From the NCBI GenBank assembly GCA_051660685.1, contig JBOFQB010000014.1:1-37550 (forward strand): 37,550 nucleotides of DNA, given 5' to 3'. A program made the position numbers and the translations under genes. The notes under the pieces are model-generated. The model had not been told where the DNA came from. It ran no database searches and saw only the letters and a program-made list of their open reading frames with translations. Positions 17,059-25,250 of this stretch are shown piece by piece. This DNA is from JAVBSX01 sp051660685. Its GTDB lineage: Bacteria > Planctomycetota > Planctomycetia > Pirellulales > Thermoguttaceae. Numbering within the stretch: position 1 is the stretch's first letter; every line of letters begins with the position of its first letter.

Positions 17059-18612
17059 CTACTTGTTATTGACCGTTACACCCGGCCAAAAATCAGTTCT
17101 AAACGGCGACGCGGGCAATCCGGCTCCGTTGACGAGATTGCAACTCGGGTTGTCCGACCAACCATAACGAACCGCGACCGGTTGGGGAACATCAGCCGAA
17201 GAAACGACGACCCGATTCCCCTCAATTTTCGCGTCCGCCCAGTAAAACTTGCGATCTGCTCCTGCAATCGCAAAACCTTTCAGTTCCCCCTCTTTCGCTT
17301 TAAGACCATTTGCCGTTCTCGGTTGGAAATGGACAACCGCCCTATCCCCTTCAATCTTGAGTGACTGGAATCGCGGTCCGTCCGTCGCAATCCGGTCCCC
17401 TCCTCCTCGTCCCCCTTGTTGCACCTGTTGTCCCTGTCCCCCCTGTTGTCTGCTCCGACCCCCTTGTTCCGCCCCTTCAGGTCGATAATCACGCGCAAGG
17501 GCATGAAGAGCCAAACGATGTCCAACATCCTGCTTGTTCCGGGGATGTATGTCGTTCGGATCACCAATGTCAATCGTAACCGCTTCTCCCGTGTTCGGCA
17601 ATCGCAATGTCATACTTTGCGCTTCTCGCAACTCAGCCCAAGCGTCTTCTCGCGGTTCCGTTCCTGTTCGATTGCGGTCCGTAATAAAATTCGCCAATTG
17701 AACAAAATAGAAGGGAAAATCTCCCTGTCCCCATTCATTTCGCCAATTCTGAATCATCAACGGGAAAAGGTTGCGGTATTGGTAAGCTCGTCCGGCATTG
17801 GATTCGCCCTGATACCAGATCGCCCCTCGGATTCCGTAATTCTTGAGCGGAACAATCATCCCGTTGTACAAGTATCCCGCATTCTGATTGTCATTCAAAT
17901 TATCACGGTCAAGCGAGGAATCTTCCTCCTTCTTGATCTTTCGTTGCATGATCGGCCCAAATTCTGAAAACTGATCGACGATTTCGGGATTGATCCATGT
18001 TTCACACGACGAACCGCCCCAAGAACTGTTAATCAGCCCAATTGGGACATTCAGGTCCTTAAACAGTTTGCGTCCGAAGAAATAGCCGACTGCTGAAAAA
18101 TCGGCGACTGTTTTTGGCGAACATTCAACCCAAGTTCCAGCAAAATCGTCTTGCGGATTGGTTGTGCTTTTTTTGGGAACCGTTATGAAACGAATTTTGG
18201 GATAATTGGCGTTTTTGATTTCTTCTTCAGGATTATCACAAAGTTTTACGGGCCATTCCATATTAGATTGCCCGGAACAGACCCAAACTTCGCCAATCAG
18301 GACATTTTTGAGCTTGATTTCGTTCTTTCCTTTGATTGACATTTCAAAGGGACCGCCTGCTTTCATAGGGTCCAATTTGAGCAACCATTTGCCGTTTTCT
18401 CCAGCAACGGTTTTTTTCGTTTGACCGGCAATTTGAACGGTCACTTCTTCGCTCGGTTCGGCCCAACCCCAGATCGAATCGGCAAGATCACGTTGAAGAA
18501 CCATGTTATCTCCAACTAATGCGGGCAATTTAACATCAGCAAATGTAGAAACCGCACAACACGAGATGAGGGCGGACAGAATCAGTAGACCAAAAAATTT
18601 TTTCAAATTCAT
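17059..18612 (-). CDS. Secreted sialate O-acetylesterase-family protein
   Basis: The 517-residue protein starts at 18612, where AGGAG lies 9 nt upstream; an upstream in-frame start at 18654 lacks support. A signal peptide covers about 1-25. The SGNH-type signature VCSGQSNMEW carries the nucleophile Ser116. WGGSSCETW and WYQGESNAG provide the oxyanion and structural blocks, and the late segment IGDPNDIHPRNKQDVGHRLAL contains the catalytic Asp/His-like DxxHP. The family removes O-acetyl groups from sialic acid or other acetylated glycans. A Gly/Gln-rich insert (GGRSRQQGGQGQQVQQGGRGGG, about 392-413) interrupts the chain just after the active-site block and is not usual for the family. The toxin-antitoxin genes follow on the same strand. 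Confidence 0.9.
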   Translation of the reverse strand: MNLKKFFGLLILSALISCCAVSTFADVKLPALVGDNMVLQRDLADSIWGWAEPSEEVTVQIAGQTKKTVAGENGKWLLKLDPMKAGGPFEMSIKGKNEIKLKNVLIGEVWVCSGQSNMEWPVKLCDNPEEEIKNANYPKIRFITVPKKSTTNPQDDFAGTWVECSPKTVADFSAVGYFFGRKLFKDLNVPIGLINSSWGGSSCETWINPEIVDQFSEFGPIMQRKIKKEEDSSLDRDNLNDNQNAGYLYNGMIVPLKNYGIRGAIWYQGESNAGRAYQYRNLFPLMIQNWRNEWGQGDFPFYFVQLANFITDRNRTGTEPREDAWAELREAQSMTLRLPNTGEAVTIDIGDPNDIHPRNKQDVGHRLALHALARDYRPEGAEQGGRSRQQGGQGQQVQQGGRGGGDRIATDGPRFQSLKIEGDRAVVHFQPRTANGLKAKEGELKGFAIAGADRKFYWADAKIEGNRVVVSSADVPQPVAVRYGWSDNPSCNLVNGAGLPASPFRTDFWPGVTVNNK

Positions 18613-18985
18613 TCTGAAAACTCCTGTTGGAAAAAAAAAGGGAAAGAGGTACAAAACCTTTCAACTGTATAACCGATTCAACGGGAAAATTCCAGACATC
18701 GAAAAAAAAAGACCATCTCTTTCAAGACGTATTTACCAAGACCAATGTTACATCGGTGTACAAGGAGAAGGTAGAAGAGAGAAGGGAGGAGGTAGAAGTA
18801 AGGAATTTCCGTTCCCCTTCTTGCTTCTTTACACGCAACACAACATATCGCGCGTACTTAATCCGGCACAAACCGGAAGTCCTCGTTGAGAACGGCGGAA
18901 TACTTTCCGTCAGTTTTACCGTTTAACAATGTTCAGATGAGTTGTATCGGCCAACTTGGATGCTATTTTCCCGGAATGGACGGTT
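18613..18985. other. Intergenic region with a decayed hairpin repeat
   Basis: The 373-bp gap has no convincing gene. A degenerate copy of the hairpin repeat is at 18834-18852, where the 3' arm is nearly intact (ATATCGCG) but the 5' arm has become CGCAACAC, so the stem is lost. A short purine-rich stretch (GAAGGTAGAAGAGAGAAGGG) lies at about 18766-18785. Confidence 0.5.
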
Positions 18986-21900
18986 TTACAGCAGGTAGTT
19001 GGGCAATAATTTGGGGAGTAAGGGAATGATTTGACCGGCGTCAATTTTTTCCTGACGATTCTCTTCGGAATAGGGAACGGATTGATAAGCGGGATTTCCC
19101 TGTCGGGGCGCAATCGCCAAATCCGTTGGAATCATGGAGTTCGTCGCCCTGTTTTCCAAAACGCTCGTCCCCTGAAAAATGTCAGCATTGACCGTTGTAT
19201 TGTTCAAGCCGGATCGTCGCCAATCTTCAAATGTCCATTCAAGAGGATTGGCAGAAAAACCCGCTTTGATTTCTGCTCCTGCTGTTATTCCTTGCAAAAA
19301 ATTCCCTTCTCCTTCTGTTGAAAGACAACGTTGGGCTTCATCCCGGGACGTGAAACCGATCAATTCGGCAAACGGTTTTTTATTCAGCCGAATGACGGAG
19401 TACAAGAGGGTCCAATGATGAGGTAGGGATTGTGCGCCCTTTTCCTTGACGATGCTCGAAAGAGGGGCCTTACTGTAAAGGGAAACGTGATTGAGGATGA
19501 GTTGAACCCAACTTTCTTTTGGATTTCCGCCCCAAAGTTCGCGGACCTTGAAAAACGGCAGACTAATTGCGACAAACGCATTGTTAAGGGTTAAACGAAC
19601 AGGCAAACATGTTTCACTTGATAAAACCGTTGATTCTCCTCGCAAAATGCAGTTGTTCAACGTGATATTGACCAGATTGGTTATTTGGGAATCAGGTCCC
19701 ATTTCCCCCCGATTCTTTTCCGTTCCCATTTGATCTGTTCCTGATCCCGAAGAGGACGACCTGAAATAGGGTGAACCGTCCTGTATTCCTCGTTGGGAGA
19801 AACCAACTCCCATATTGCTTGTTGTCGAGCTGTTCGAAAAACCCGTTGAACCGCTTGATTGAAGTGAACCTGTTGATTGTGCAAAACTGGTTGACGGAAA
19901 TGAACCGTTTGATTGTTGAGAACCGGTTGACGGAAATGAACCGCTTGATTGTTGAGAACTAGTTGACGGAAGTGAACCGCTTGATTGAGTTGAACCAATT
20001 GGACCCGAAAAACCGGATGATCCGGTTGAACCGGCTGTTGAATGACCGGCTCCTCCTGTTATTAACGCCGAATTCGTCGGAAATCCCCCCCCCAATTGTG
20101 ATCCCGCTATTTCCGTCGTCCCGGATGATGTCACTCTGAAAAAGGCAACATCCGTATGAAAAACATCAACCCCTTCTGCAAGAGTGTTGCGAATCACAAA
20201 CGAACAATCAGAAAATTCCAATTGCGTCGGTCCAAGAATTTCAAACAGCGACCAACGAACAGCGTGAACTCGGGGCGAAACATCCAATTCAAACGCAATT
20301 TTGCTGAAAGAGACTTCCCCCCCGTTAAGAAAAAAGGAGTTCATTCGCCCGTTTTTCACTTCAAGGGAATCCGTTGGTCGGAACAAAAGAACGGGCGAAA
20401 AATCTTTCCCCGCTTGAATACGAAGCTGTTTGCCCGCAAATGCCAAAAAGGCTTTGGTATTCATCTTGAGGACACCGTTAAAATGCAACTCAATCGTTCC
20501 CCGTTTTCCAGATGCCGCAATTGCATCTTGCAATGTTGAGTAAACACCCTTCTCCGTTGCAGAACTGTTCGGATCAACAACCAGTGTCGGAGAAGAAACC
20601 GAATCCGTCATCTGCGTGTTGATACTTGTCCAACCCGGTCGAACGACCGAAATCAAAGAAGAAACTCGTCCACGTTCCTCAGAAAGTAACGACGTAAGCG
20701 AGGAGGAAAGCGGACGAAGTGTCATTCCAGAACCCAATCGGGGCAATCCCGCTCGTCCAGAAATCCCAACAACCTTTTCTGTTCCTCTTTCTCCCCCGTT
20801 CTCCCCCACTTTTTCCTGTCCATTCCAAAGAACAACAGCAACAGTATCCGATTGGGGAGAAGGTGAGGGTTGAACCGGGGGAACCGGCTGTTCACTATCG
20901 AGAATCGTTTCCATTCCAGAATGAGCCGTTTCAAACGAAGGAATCTGCTCAGGATGTTGCCCCTCAAACCATTTCAGAAAAAGAACGCCAATCGCAAGGA
21001 GCAAAACACCGACAATCCAAGGAAGATGTGTGAACAGTCGCGGTAATCGGCGTTGCTCGGTTACTGTCCAAATCGCATTTCCCGAACCAGTCGGACGTAA
21101 ACCAACTTTTTCCGCAATGATCGTCAACTCCTGCAACAAAAGAGCAGGATTTTGAAACCGTTGTCGGGGGTCTTTGCTCATCATTTTCTGAATCAGCAGA
21201 GAAACCTCAATCGGCAGATTCGGTTGAACCGCTCGAACATCAGGCGGTTCCTCTCCCTGATGTTGCAGCAATTTCTGCAAAACCGTCCCTTCTGGAAAAG
21301 GGGGTTGCGCTGTCAACATGTAATAAAACGTGCAACCAAGCGAATAAATGTCACTCCGAATGTCCGCATTTCTCGGATCACGAGCCTGTTCCGGCGAAAT
21401 GTAATCAAAGGTCCCAAGTGTGACTCCGCTCGCCGTTAAATCATCAGCCGGACCTGTTGGTTTCAGCAATCTCGCCAATCCCATATCAATCAACTTCGCC
21501 CGACCTGATTGCGTGATAAGAATGTTTGAGGGTTTGACATCACGATGAATGACTCCATGTGATGCAGCATGATTCAAAGCATCTGCAATCTGAATCATGT
21601 ACGTCAACGCTTGTGTAAGCGGAAAAACCCCTTGTTGTTCGACCATTGCGCGAACATTGACCCCCTCAACATATTCAAACGCAATAAACGGTATATCATC
21701 CTGTTGTCCCGCATAATAAACTTGTGCAATATGCTCATGATTCAATCGTGCAGCAGAACGGGCTTCATTCATAAATCGGGCAACAGCCGCTTGATCCTGA
21801 GCACGTTGTTTTTGCAACACCTTGATTGCAACATTACGGTCCAGAGATTGGTCAACGCCGAGATAGACGCGTCCCATTCCCCCCCCCCCAACAAATTTGG

Positions 21901-22258
21901 TTATGCAGAAGTGCCCTAAAACGGTTCCTTTGGGCAAAAAAGCACCTGAAGGAGCCGGAACATCGAAATCATCACTATGAACCTCTTCCGTTGACGCAAG
22001 GATTGAGGAGTCAAGCAGGTTGGAAGAAACAGAGGAAGAAGCCGTTTGTAAATCCGGTCGATCCTTTTCGCGGGCCGAAACAGGAGACCGGTCTGAACGG
22101 GATGAAATCTCGCGGGAATTCTCCGAGATGGAGGAACTCTCAGATTGAGATGAAGGGAACGGGTCAGAAGAAGAACAATCGGGCGCAGAAACCGAGCCGT
22201 TTTCCCCGAGTGGATCGGGAAAATAACTTTCGGTGTCAGAAGTTGAGCCGTTTAACAT
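18986..22258 (-). CDS. Membrane Ser/Thr protein kinase with beta-helix-like extracytoplasmic region
   Basis: The 1090-residue protein has an acidic Ser-rich N-terminus, a Hanks-type kinase domain (about 115-385), one membrane helix (about 413-431) and a long outer part. The kinase motifs are complete: glycine loop VGGGGMGRVY (123-132), VAIK with Lys146, catalytic HRDVKPSN (238-245), DMG in place of DFG (258-260) and LGTFDYISPEQ as the activation-loop end. The outer part contains STLQDAIAASGKRGTIELHF, a pectate-lyase-like opening, so a beta-helix ligand-binding domain is likely. A Ser/Gly repeat linker and a C-terminal region of unknown fold follow. It starts 32 nt after rplU and is probably cotranscribed with it. 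The glycine loop is encoded by an 11-base G run and a second G9 run occurs later. Confidence 0.9.
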   Translation of the reverse strand: MLNGSTSDTESYFPDPLGENGSVSAPDCSSSDPFPSSQSESSSISENSREISSRSDRSPVSAREKDRPDLQTASSSVSSNLLDSSILASTEEVHSDDFDVPAPSGAFLPKGTVLGHFCITKFVGGGGMGRVYLGVDQSLDRNVAIKVLQKQRAQDQAAVARFMNEARSAARLNHEHIAQVYYAGQQDDIPFIAFEYVEGVNVRAMVEQQGVFPLTQALTYMIQIADALNHAASHGVIHRDVKPSNILITQSGRAKLIDMGLARLLKPTGPADDLTASGVTLGTFDYISPEQARDPRNADIRSDIYSLGCTFYYMLTAQPPFPEGTVLQKLLQHQGEEPPDVRAVQPNLPIEVSLLIQKMMSKDPRQRFQNPALLLQELTIIAEKVGLRPTGSGNAIWTVTEQRRLPRLFTHLPWIVGVLLLAIGVLFLKWFEGQHPEQIPSFETAHSGMETILDSEQPVPPVQPSPSPQSDTVAVVLWNGQEKVGENGGERGTEKVVGISGRAGLPRLGSGMTLRPLSSSLTSLLSEERGRVSSLISVVRPGWTSINTQMTDSVSSPTLVVDPNSSATEKGVYSTLQDAIAASGKRGTIELHFNGVLKMNTKAFLAFAGKQLRIQAGKDFSPVLLFRPTDSLEVKNGRMNSFFLNGGEVSFSKIAFELDVSPRVHAVRWSLFEILGPTQLEFSDCSFVIRNTLAEGVDVFHTDVAFFRVTSSGTTEIAGSQLGGGFPTNSALITGGAGHSTAGSTGSSGFSGPIGSTQSSGSLPSTSSQQSSGSFPSTGSQQSNGSFPSTSFAQSTGSLQSSGSTGFSNSSTTSNMGVGFSQRGIQDGSPYFRSSSSGSGTDQMGTEKNRGEMGPDSQITNLVNITLNNCILRGESTVLSSETCLPVRLTLNNAFVAISLPFFKVRELWGGNPKESWVQLILNHVSLYSKAPLSSIVKEKGAQSLPHHWTLLYSVIRLNKKPFAELIGFTSRDEAQRCLSTEGEGNFLQGITAGAEIKAGFSANPLEWTFEDWRRSGLNNTTVNADIFQGTSVLENRATNSMIPTDLAIAPRQGNPAYQSVPYSEENRQEKIDAGQIIPLLPKLLPNYLL
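19850..20000 (-). repeat. In-frame Ser/Gly/Gln tandem repeat in the kinase
   Basis: Units of 36 bp, with shorter 18-bp variants, encode SSGSFPSTGSQQ-like blocks about five times. Several units differ by only one or two bases, so recent expansion or exchange is likely. The period is a multiple of three and keeps the frame. The block forms a flexible extracytoplasmic linker. Confidence 0.75.
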
Positions 22259-22290
22259 GGTCTTTTTGGTCGACCGTTCTTGGAAACGGT

Positions 22291-22608
22291 CTAACCGGAA
22301 ACGATGTCATTCACCATAACAAGGGTGTAAATCTGGCGATGTCCGGTTCGTTTTTTGGAATTTTTCCGACGACGGAACCAACCGATTTCCAATTTGGGAC
22401 CTTTGATGTCGCCGATCACTTCAGCTCGGACAGAAGCACCTTGAACGGTTGGTTGACCGACTTTGACGGCACTTTCGTCGCTCACGAGGAGGACCTTCTC
22501 AAAGGTCAAGGGGGTTCCTGCTTCAAGCGGACCACGATAATCAATTCTCAAGCGTCGTCCGGTCTCAACCTTGAACTGTCGTCCACCATCTTCAACAATC
22601 GCGTACAT
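22291..22608 (-). CDS. rplU: Ribosomal protein bL21
   Basis: From the ATG at 22608 the product is 105 residues, the normal length. It starts MYAIVEDGGRQFKVETGRRL, the bL21 signature, and includes GDIKGPKLEIGWFRRRKNSKKRTGHRQ, the conserved basic C-terminal region that binds 23S rRNA. A longer start at 22647 would lie in the upstream hairpin and is rejected. The usual partner rpmA (bL27) is not downstream; the kinase gene takes that place after 32 nt. A good promoter and a terminator-like hairpin lie just upstream, so expression may be controlled by early termination. Confidence 0.95.
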   Translation of the reverse strand: MYAIVEDGGRQFKVETGRRLRIDYRGPLEAGTPLTFEKVLLVSDESAVKVGQPTVQGASVRAEVIGDIKGPKLEIGWFRRRKNSKKRTGHRQIYTLVMVNDIVSG

Positions 22609-22638
22609 CTTCTGAAATCTTTCTTGTCTATGTCGGTC

Positions 22639-22670
22639 AAAAAACAAACTTCGAGCGCAATCGCTCGAAG
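22639..22670 (-). terminator. rplU: Terminator-like hairpin in the rplU leader (candidate attenuator)
   Basis: On the minus strand CTTCGAGCG and CGCTCGAAG form a perfect 9-bp stem (22662-22670 and 22649-22657) with a 4-nt loop, followed at once by TTTGTTTTTT (22648-22639), a strong intrinsic terminator form. It lies 31 nt before the rplU ATG, downstream of the likely promoter. A full terminator inside the leader of an essential gene implies read-through control. No antiterminator arm was found, so the mechanism is open. Confidence 0.6.
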
Positions 22671-22693
22671 AACGATGATCTTATTCAGCCCAC

Positions 22694-22721
22694 ATTCTAC
22701 CATTTAAGAGGCGGGGTTCAA
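22694..22721 (-). promoter_or_regulatory. rplU: Likely promoter of rplU
   Basis: On the minus strand TTGAAC (22716-22721) and TAGAAT (22694-22699) are 16 bp apart, and TGG directly precedes the latter, making an extended -10. Transcription should begin near 22686, giving a leader of about 78 nt that contains the terminator-like hairpin. Confidence 0.5.
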
Positions 22722-22782
22722 TCCCCCCTTCATCAACAGTTCAGCGGAGGTTATAGGAAAGATGTGCAAACGCCAAAAAACA

Positions 22783-22816
22783 AAAGGGCGAGGAGTTGAA
22801 TTTCTCCTCGCCCTTT
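22783..22816 (-). terminator. Intrinsic terminator on the minus strand
   Basis: AAAGGGCGAGGAG (22783-22795) and CTCCTCGCCCTTT (22804-22816) form a perfect 13-bp stem with an 8-nt loop. On the minus strand the stem is followed by a T-rich tract (TTTTGTTTTTTGG), while the plus strand has no such run. It therefore ends minus-strand transcription coming from the hairpin-rich segment or the metal permease gene, and insulates rplU. Confidence 0.8.
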
Positions 22817-23095
22817 CTGGAGTGTGCGTCAAAAAAAGTCGAAATTGGGTGAACCGTAAGCAGAATGTTCATCCAGAAACAATGAGGTGAAGCAGTACCT
22901 CACTCTGCTTACGAATTTGACTCTTTTGACGGTGTTGCACGAGCATCCTGCTCGATTAGACACACAAAATGGTTGAACAGACCTTCCTTGGTTTGTTCGC
23001 CAATTCGCACTATACGGAACCTCAATCCGTTGCGGGTTCAAACCGTTTCCTACTGTTGTAGGCATTGACCCGTTCCGTACTGTCAGAATCATCGA
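22817..23095 (-). ncRNA. Candidate structured non-coding RNA
   Basis: This 280-nt segment has no protein-like frame but contains a run of well-formed stems. CGTAAGCAGA pairs with TCTGCTTACG (22855-22864 / 22904-22913) enclosing TGAGGT/ACCTCA (22883-22888 / 22897-22902). CGAGCA-TCC-TGCTCG is at 22940-22954. GAACAGACC/GGTTTGTTC is at 22975-22998. An outer stem TACGGAAC/GTTCCGTA (23013-23020 / 23072-23079) encloses CGGGTTCAA/TTGACCCG and CCTAC-TGTT-GTAGG (23049-23062). The minus strand is preferred because an intrinsic terminator follows. It does not show the conserved cores of RNase P RNA, tmRNA, SRP RNA or 6S RNA that I know. It could be a free RNA, the 3' untranslated part of the permease mRNA, or a leader whose terminator precedes rplU. 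Confidence 0.5.
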
Positions 23096-23106
23096 AAAAA
23101 CACCCC

Positions 23107-23136
23107 CAAATAGTTTACACGGAAAATGAAGTTCAA
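23107..23136 (-). promoter_or_regulatory. Weak candidate promoter for the structured RNA
   Basis: On the minus strand TTGAAC (23131-23136) is followed after 18 bp by TATTTG (23107-23112). The -35 is fair and the -10 poor. Transcription from it would begin near 23100, just before the outermost stem. Confidence 0.2.
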
Positions 23137-23193
23137 GCGAAAAAATCGTTAAAATCCCCTTTTCATGTCAGGGTTGTTCCGTTTAGATAAAGT

Positions 23194-24084
23194 TTAACGA
23201 TTACAAAAGAATTTTGGGACTGATTGACCGAACAGAGTGACGGTATAGAACAGGGCTGCAACGAGGACGATCATAGGTCCGGCTGAGAAGTTACACAGAA
23301 TGCTCAGATAGAGACCGATCCAACTGGATACCAAGCAGATCAGAACCGCGAGGAACGACATTGGTAGAAGTCGTTGGGTCAATCGGCCCGCTGTTGCAGC
23401 AGGAAGAGTGAGCATTGCAATTACGAGGATGATTCCGACGACGCGGACCATGAAAACAACGGTAATTGCGATCAGGACGAGCAGGAGTTGGAAATAAAAG
23501 GTCGTCTGGATTCCTCGTAATCGGGCAAATTCTTCGTCGAAGCAGATTGCTTCAAAACGGCGAAAACAGAGTGTGACAATGCAGAGTACGAGGATACCAA
23601 GACCGAGAACCAACCTGAGATCGGAATCGGCGACGAGGAGAACATCACCGAAAAGGTAACTGGAGATGGAATGATACCCCGGGGTTTTGTCGAGAAAAAG
23701 GAGACCAACTGCCATACCAACTGACCAAATTGCCCCAATCACCGTATCTTCTCTCTCTTTACCGTATATTTGGACGAAACCAATCAAGAGGGCACAACCG
23801 ATTGCGACGAGGACAGCGACGATAATGGGGTCAATCCAGGTTGCGAACGGAGTGAAGAGGGTGAATCCCCAGAAACCGGCTGTGATTGCTTCACGCAGAT
23901 ACAGGCCGATTCCGATTCCCCCAAAAGCGCAATGAGAAACAGCACCTGCGATATAGCCGATTCGTCGAACGACGACAAAAGAGCCGATGATGCCGAAAGA
24001 AAGACTAGCGATTGCGCACAACAGGAACGCCGTTCTAATGAACGCATAATCGGGCGAATAAATGATGTTATGCAGTTCCGTCAA
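23194..24084 (-). CDS. ABC-3-family metal (zinc/manganese/iron) transporter permease
   Basis: The 296-residue protein has about eight membrane segments and the hallmark opening of ABC-3 permeases: RTAFLLCAIASLSFGIIGSFVVVRRI, then GAVSHCAFGGIGIG. The region FDEEFARLRGI (about 187-197) is the coupling loop that contacts the ATPase, and VVGIILVIAMLTLPAATA is the conserved later helix. Such proteins pair with an ATPase and a metal-binding lipoprotein to import Zn, Mn or Fe. Neither partner is in the window. The TTG start at 24084 is preceded by GAGG at 8 nt. It is divergent from the isomerase-like gene across 171 nt, where a metal-responsive operator might lie, but no clear Zur or Fur palindrome is seen. 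Confidence 0.88.
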   Translation of the reverse strand: MTELHNIIYSPDYAFIRTAFLLCAIASLSFGIIGSFVVVRRIGYIAGAVSHCAFGGIGIGLYLREAITAGFWGFTLFTPFATWIDPIIVAVLVAIGCALLIGFVQIYGKEREDTVIGAIWSVGMAVGLLFLDKTPGYHSISSYLFGDVLLVADSDLRLVLGLGILVLCIVTLCFRRFEAICFDEEFARLRGIQTTFYFQLLLVLIAITVVFMVRVVGIILVIAMLTLPAATAGRLTQRLLPMSFLAVLICLVSSWIGLYLSILCNFSAGPMIVLVAALFYTVTLFGQSVPKFFCNR

Positions 24085-24255
24085 TGTAGGGTCCTCAAGA
24101 GACAGGTAAATTATTTTGCGCTACTTTCGCCGAAATTGATTTCCGTATAGAATCGCCTGTGTCGGGCTTTTTTACAAGGAGAGGTTGTATTTTTTGCTCA
24201 TTTTACACAGGACGTACACAGGACGTTTTGAACCTTTTTTTTCGGGACAGAGAAC

Positions 24256-25176
24256 ATGCAAAGACGAGAATTTTTGACAAACACAGCCGGTTGGGTTGCG
24301 GCTGCATCCCTTTTGAATTGTTCGGGCACAAAAGTCTTTTCGGACGATTCCCGGCGATTGCCGGTTGCCCTCAATCAGTATACGGTTTCGGCTTTTTACA
24401 GTCGTGAAGGGATCGATTTCCTGAAGAATCTTGATCGATGTCTTGCTGAGATGAAACAGTGTGGGGCGGACGGTCTGGAACCGATGATTGGTTCGCTCAG
24501 AGATTCAGCGTTTTACGGAAAAGCACTTCGGAAACAGGACATGGATATGCGGTCGATTTACATGGGGGTCAATCTCCATGATGAAGATGCTGCTCAAGGA
24601 GAACGGGATCGGGTTCTTGAATCCGCCCAAAAAGCAGCCGAGTATGGAACCCGAATTGTTGTGATTAACCCGGCTCCCAAATCAGGCAAATCGGACAGTG
24701 AACTCGCGCGACAGTCACAAAACATGAATACATTGGGTGCAGAACTGCGAAAACTCGGTCTCGCCCTCTGTTTTCATTATCACACAACCGAATTGGAAAA
24801 CGGCGGTCGTGAGTTTCATCATTTGATGTGTGGAACGGAACCGGAAAATCTGGGTCTTTGTTTTGACGTTCATTGGTCATTCCGAGCATCCGGGAATTCG
24901 GCAATTGCGGCTTACGATCATGCCCGATTGTATGGTGATCGGGTCGTCGAGTTTCACCTACGTCAATCCAAAGACGGAATTTGGACGGAATTGTTCGAGG
25001 AAGGGGACATTGATTATGATCGGGTTGCCCAACAGGTTGCAGGAATGATGAAAACCAAGCCGTATATTGTGTTGGAACAGGCCCCGGAATCGGGAACGCC
25101 GAACACAATGAAATCAGGCGAGGTGTTCAGCAAAAGTCTTGAGATGACCCGAAAAATCTTTGAACCCTTTGTGTAA
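24256..25176 (+). CDS. Tat-exported sugar phosphate isomerase/epimerase-like TIM barrel
   Basis: The 306-residue protein starts with MQRREFLTNTAGWVAAASLL, a twin-arginine leader. The remainder is a xylose-isomerase-like TIM barrel: LAEMKQCGADGLEPM, a strand ending RIVVINPAP, LALCFHYHTTELENGG with a metal-ligand-type His pair, NLGLCFDVHWSFRAS with Asp and His, and a terminal YIVLEQAPES. These carboxylate and histidine positions fit the divalent-metal site of the AP endonuclease 2-like superfamily. The substrate is probably a sugar or inositol derivative. It may work with exported dehydrogenases such as the one at 11003-12244, but that is inference. G-rich heptads begin at its stop codon. Confidence 0.85.
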   Translation: MQRREFLTNTAGWVAAASLLNCSGTKVFSDDSRRLPVALNQYTVSAFYSREGIDFLKNLDRCLAEMKQCGADGLEPMIGSLRDSAFYGKALRKQDMDMRSIYMGVNLHDEDAAQGERDRVLESAQKAAEYGTRIVVINPAPKSGKSDSELARQSQNMNTLGAELRKLGLALCFHYHTTELENGGREFHHLMCGTEPENLGLCFDVHWSFRASGNSAIAAYDHARLYGDRVVEFHLRQSKDGIWTELFEEGDIDYDRVAQQVAGMMKTKPYIVLEQAPESGTPNTMKSGEVFSKSLEMTRKIFEPFV

Positions 25177-25250
25177 GGAATAGGGGATAGGGGTTAGGGA
25201 CTGGGGAATAGGGGGAAGAATTGAAAATTGAGAATTGAAAATTGAGAATG
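25176..25250. repeat. G-rich heptads followed by an A/T-rich tandem repeat
   Basis: TAGGGGA, TAGGGGT, TAGGGAC, TGGGGAA and TAGGGGG units run from 25176 to 25216. They are followed by two copies of the 15-bp unit AATTGAAAATTGAGA (25219-25248). The same A/T unit, inverted, precedes the heptads at about 10905-10925, so the two sequences travel as a composite. Confidence 0.75.

Noticed and set aside
23005..23085. GGTTCAAACC on the plus strand considered as a tRNA T-arm
   Set aside because: No acceptor stem, D-arm or anticodon arm with proper spacing can be formed around it.
22829..23092. Minus-strand frame of 87 codons in the structured RNA segment
   Set aside because: The composition is scattered, with no domain or hydrophobic pattern, and the DNA is better explained by the series of paired stems.
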